Positions 6,308 to 7,816 of a DNA stretch of 7,816 bases are shown here, piece by piece. The notes under the pieces were generated by a model that worked only from the letters and a program-made list of their open reading frames with translations, was not told the origin of the DNA and searched no databases. The translations under genes were made by a program, and so were the position numbers. Source of the stretch: Clostridiales bacterium (GTDB lineage: Bacteria; Bacillota; Clostridia; Lachnospirales; Lachnospiraceae); assembly GCA_019416265.1 (NCBI GenBank), contig DXXQ01000196.1:1-7816 (forward strand), read 5' to 3'. How positions within the stretch are numbered: the stretch's first letter is position 1; the number at the start of each line of letters is the position of its first letter.

Positions 6308-7330
6308 ATGAGTATATTCGGGGAAATCAAAAACTGCCGGGGGAAAAGGGCAGTGACAGCAACGCTGATCGACGGTGAGACAGCAGGGGAAAAGCTTCTT
6401 CTGGCAGATGGGGAGCTTGTGTGGTCATCGGGCGAGGGTTTTTTATCCGGCTGCCTGGACAGTCTGAAGGAAGCTGCGGAAACAGGAATTCAGGAAATAG
6501 ATGGAAGACAGGTTTATTTTGACTGTATTTCTTCCCGGAAAAAGCTGATTATCTGCGGGGCAGGCCATGTTTCCATGCCGATCATCACCTTGGGCAAAAT
6601 GCTGGGATTTCATGTTACGGTTCTGGAGGACCGTCCCTCTTTTGCAGATAATGCAAGAAAGGCAGGAGCAGATGAAGTGATCTGTGAGAATTTTGTGGAT
6701 GGTCTTTCGCAGACAGAAGGAGGAACAGATTCTTATTTTGTGGTTGTGACAAGAGGACACAGATACGATGAAATCTGTCTGGGAGAAATTCTGAAAAAGA
6801 AATATGCCTATGTGGGGATGATGGGCAGCCGCGCCAGATCCGCCATTGTCAAGAGAAATCTTGTGGAGCTTGGTTTTCCGACGGATCAGGTAGAAGAAGT
6901 GCATACGCCCATTGGCCTTAACATTGCGGCAGAATCTCCGGAAGAGATCGCAGTTTCCATTATGGGAGAGATCATAGCTCACAGAAACAGCAAAAAACGC
7001 AGCTTTGGTTATCCGGATGAATTTCTGGATGAGGTTCTCAAGCTGGAAGAAGAGGGAATGGAGGCAGTTCTCTGTACGATTATCAGGAGAAGGGGATCTG
7101 CGCCTCGTGAAGTGGGGACCAAGATGCTTGTCCGTACAGACGGACAGATGATCGGAACCATCGGAGGAGGCTGCATGGAGGCAGCCGTGCGCACCAGGGC
7201 CCTTCATATGCTCAGAAGCGGAGAAACACATCCTCAGATCTGTAACGTAAACATGACGGCAGCAGATGCGGAAGACGAAGGAATGGTATGCGGCGGAAAT
7301 ATTGATGTGTGGCTGGAAATACTGAAATAA
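6308..7330 (+). CDS. XdhC/CoxI-family molybdenum cofactor insertion protein, permuted domain order
   Basis: A 340-residue member of the XdhC family, whose characterised members bind molybdenum cofactor and deliver it, sulfurated, to xanthine-dehydrogenase-type enzymes. The Rossmann-type XdhC_C domain comes first, with KLIICGAGHVS (79-89), VTVLEDRPSFA (103-113), VVVTRGHRYDE (145-155) and YVGMMGSRAR (168-177). The CoxI-type domain comes last, with GSAPREVGTKMLV (263-275), GTIGGGCMEAAV (283-294, Cys289) and VCGGNIDVWLE (327-337, Cys328). Most XdhC proteins have the reverse order. Residues 14-50 (AVTATLIDG to GFLSG) look like a decayed half of a CoxI domain, which suggests fusion or duplication rather than simple permutation. 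The gene ends the + strand operon; a terminator begins 22 bases downstream. The family is very secure. Its client hydroxylase is not in this window. Confidence 0.9.
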   Translation: MSIFGEIKNCRGKRAVTATLIDGETAGEKLLLADGELVWSSGEGFLSGCLDSLKEAAETGIQEIDGRQVYFDCISSRKKLIICGAGHVSMPIITLGKMLGFHVTVLEDRPSFADNARKAGADEVICENFVDGLSQTEGGTDSYFVVVTRGHRYDEICLGEILKKKYAYVGMMGSRARSAIVKRNLVELGFPTDQVEEVHTPIGLNIAAESPEEIAVSIMGEIIAHRNSKKRSFGYPDEFLDEVLKLEEEGMEAVLCTIIRRRGSAPREVGTKMLVRTDGQMIGTIGGGCMEAAVRTRALHMLRSGETHPQICNVNMTAADAEDEGMVCGGNIDVWLEILK

Positions 7331-7352
7331 CACTGATTGGATTCAGCAGCCG

Positions 7353-7398
7353 AAACGGGCAGACAACCCTATATACAGGATTGTCTGCCCGTTTTTTT
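7353..7398 (+). terminator. Intrinsic terminator of the + strand operon
   Basis: A perfect 14-base inverted repeat (7353-7366 AAACGGGCAGACAA with 7381-7394) continues, after one mismatch, into a further 3-base-pair CCT/AGG stem with a six-base loop. Seven T residues follow (7392-7398). This fits a Rho-independent terminator for the operon ending at 7330. The left flank has only a short A stretch, so termination of the convergent - strand transcript is possible but weaker. The 93 bases between the two convergent genes hold nothing else I can identify. Confidence 0.92.
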
Positions 7399-7423
7399 CA
7401 TTAAAAGAAGTACCTGAAAGAAT

Positions 7424-7666
7424 TTAGTTTTCAGCCATGTAATAGGCAAAATACCCTTTTTCGGTGATTTCAGCCATTTGCTCTACCTCGTCTGTTCGGA
7501 TTTCAGAGGAGAGGATCCGGGAGCCGTCCCACTGGACGCAGGTACCGCAGCTGCTGCTCAGATCCCGTGGGACCGGCATGATTCTTGCAGAATAGCCCTT
7601 GGCGTCACACAGCTTTTTGAAGCGGATGGCTCCGTAATGGGAATAGAAAGTTGCTATATATTTCAT
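7424..7666 (-). CDS. DUF3343 putative Se/S carrier protein
   Basis: An 80-residue protein with the DUF3343 pattern: FYSHYGAIRFKKLCDAKG (7-24), then ARIMPVPRDLSSSCGTC (27-43), the SSSCG motif holding a conserved Cys (Cys40). The family is annotated as a putative Se/S carrier-like protein and co-occurs with orphan SelD and YedF. Here the motif reads CGTC, giving a CX2C pair (Cys40, Cys43), with a third Cys at 20. There is no signal peptide or membrane segment. ATG (7664-7666) overlaps the stop of the upstream TusA-like gene by ATGA, and I see no good Shine-Dalgarno, so translation probably depends on coupling. It would hand selenium or sulfur from the aminotransferase or TusA-like partner to an acceptor; this is inference from family and context. 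Confidence 0.85.
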   Translation of the reverse strand: MKYIATFYSHYGAIRFKKLCDAKGYSARIMPVPRDLSSSCGTCVQWDGSRILSSEIRTDEVEQMAEITEKGYFAYYMAEN

Positions 7667-7816
7667 TTTTTGAATACCAGCTTATATTCGCCGTTTGTTT
7701 CAGTCACTACAGCTTCATAGCCCTGGCTCTGGGCATAACGACTGGTGTTTTCTTTAGCTGCGTGGTTATCAACCAGCATTTCATAGCGCGCTTCCTTAGA
7801 AGCCATAGCCTTGCGC
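7663..7816 (-). CDS. TusA/SirA/YedF-like protein, C-terminal part (partial at right edge)
   Basis: The - strand frame is open to the window edge and ends at TGA (7665-7663). The 50 visible residues run from RKAMASKEARYEMLVDNHAA through NTSRYAQSQGYEA to a short strand ending KLVFKK. This matches the second half of a TusA fold, where 'kKAL' is followed by 'VDN..A..N..rfA...G' and a closing strand. The N-terminal CPxP catalytic motif would lie off the window, so the active Cys cannot be checked. YedF proteins of selenium metabolism carry this domain followed by a DsrE-like domain; here the protein stops right after the TusA part and a separate DUF3343 gene follows. It probably relays sulfur or selenium. 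A start at the internal ATG (MASKEA) is unlikely because the TusA fold would be broken. Confidence 0.68.
   Translation of the reverse strand, partial: RKAMASKEARYEMLVDNHAAKENTSRYAQSQGYEAVVTETNGEYKLVFKK

Noticed and set aside
6443..7333. Long - strand open frame opposite the XdhC gene
   Set aside because: Its product is rich in His, Ser, Phe and Cys with no family motif, and the + strand XdhC explains the region fully.
7331..7423. Riboswitch (for example a molybdenum cofactor-type leader) between the convergent genes
   Set aside because: Only one hairpin followed by a T run is present at the 3' ends of both genes; a terminator explains it.
7478..7720. + strand open frame opposite the DUF3343 gene
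   Set aside because: The - strand carries the DUF3343 motif and an ATGA coupling; the + frame has no family features and follows a terminator without a promoter I can identify.

Overview
The window reads as a compact biosynthetic operon from an anaerobic Firmicute, most likely a clostridial or Lachnospiraceae-type organism. This is an inference from strong AGGAG-type ribosome binding sites, moderate GC, genes packed end to end with ATGA/TTGA overlaps, and the families present. No single base in the window proves the taxon.

From the left edge to about 7330, nine + strand genes run without a real gap. They are: the C-terminal end of an HD-domain protein (probably the tail of a nucleotidyltransferase-HD fusion); a class-V aminotransferase of the cysteine desulfurase / selenocysteine lyase type; a 90-residue protein I do not recognise; a 499-residue radical SAM protein resembling TrsS, with an unusual cysteine-rich tandem repeat; a PaaK-like (DVU_1553-type) AMP-forming CoA ligase; a stand-alone ModE-like winged-helix protein; an HAD phosphatase resembling the UMPH-1 5'-nucleotidases; a MoeA/MogA-like molybdopterin-binding protein with a cysteine-rich tail; and an XdhC-family protein with its two domains in swapped order. 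A strong intrinsic terminator at 7353-7398 ends this unit.

Two genes on the - strand converge on the same terminator region: a DUF3343 (putative Se/S carrier) protein and, upstream of it, the C-terminal part of a TusA/SirA/YedF-like sulfur- or selenium-relay protein that runs off the right edge. They overlap by ATGA.

Together the families match the gene neighbourhood known for orphan-SelD / selenium-dependent molybdenum hydroxylase systems: an EF2568-type aminotransferase, YedF/SirA-like and DUF3343 carriers, XdhC, molybdopterin-binding and MocA-like proteins. The working picture is that the aminotransferase and the TusA/DUF3343 pair mobilise and carry selenium or sulfur, while the molybdopterin-binding and XdhC proteins prepare and insert the molybdenum cofactor. 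The radical SAM, CoA ligase, HAD and 90-aa proteins would perform additional, still undefined cofactor or metabolite chemistry. The hydroxylase itself, selD, and the operon promoter are not in this window.
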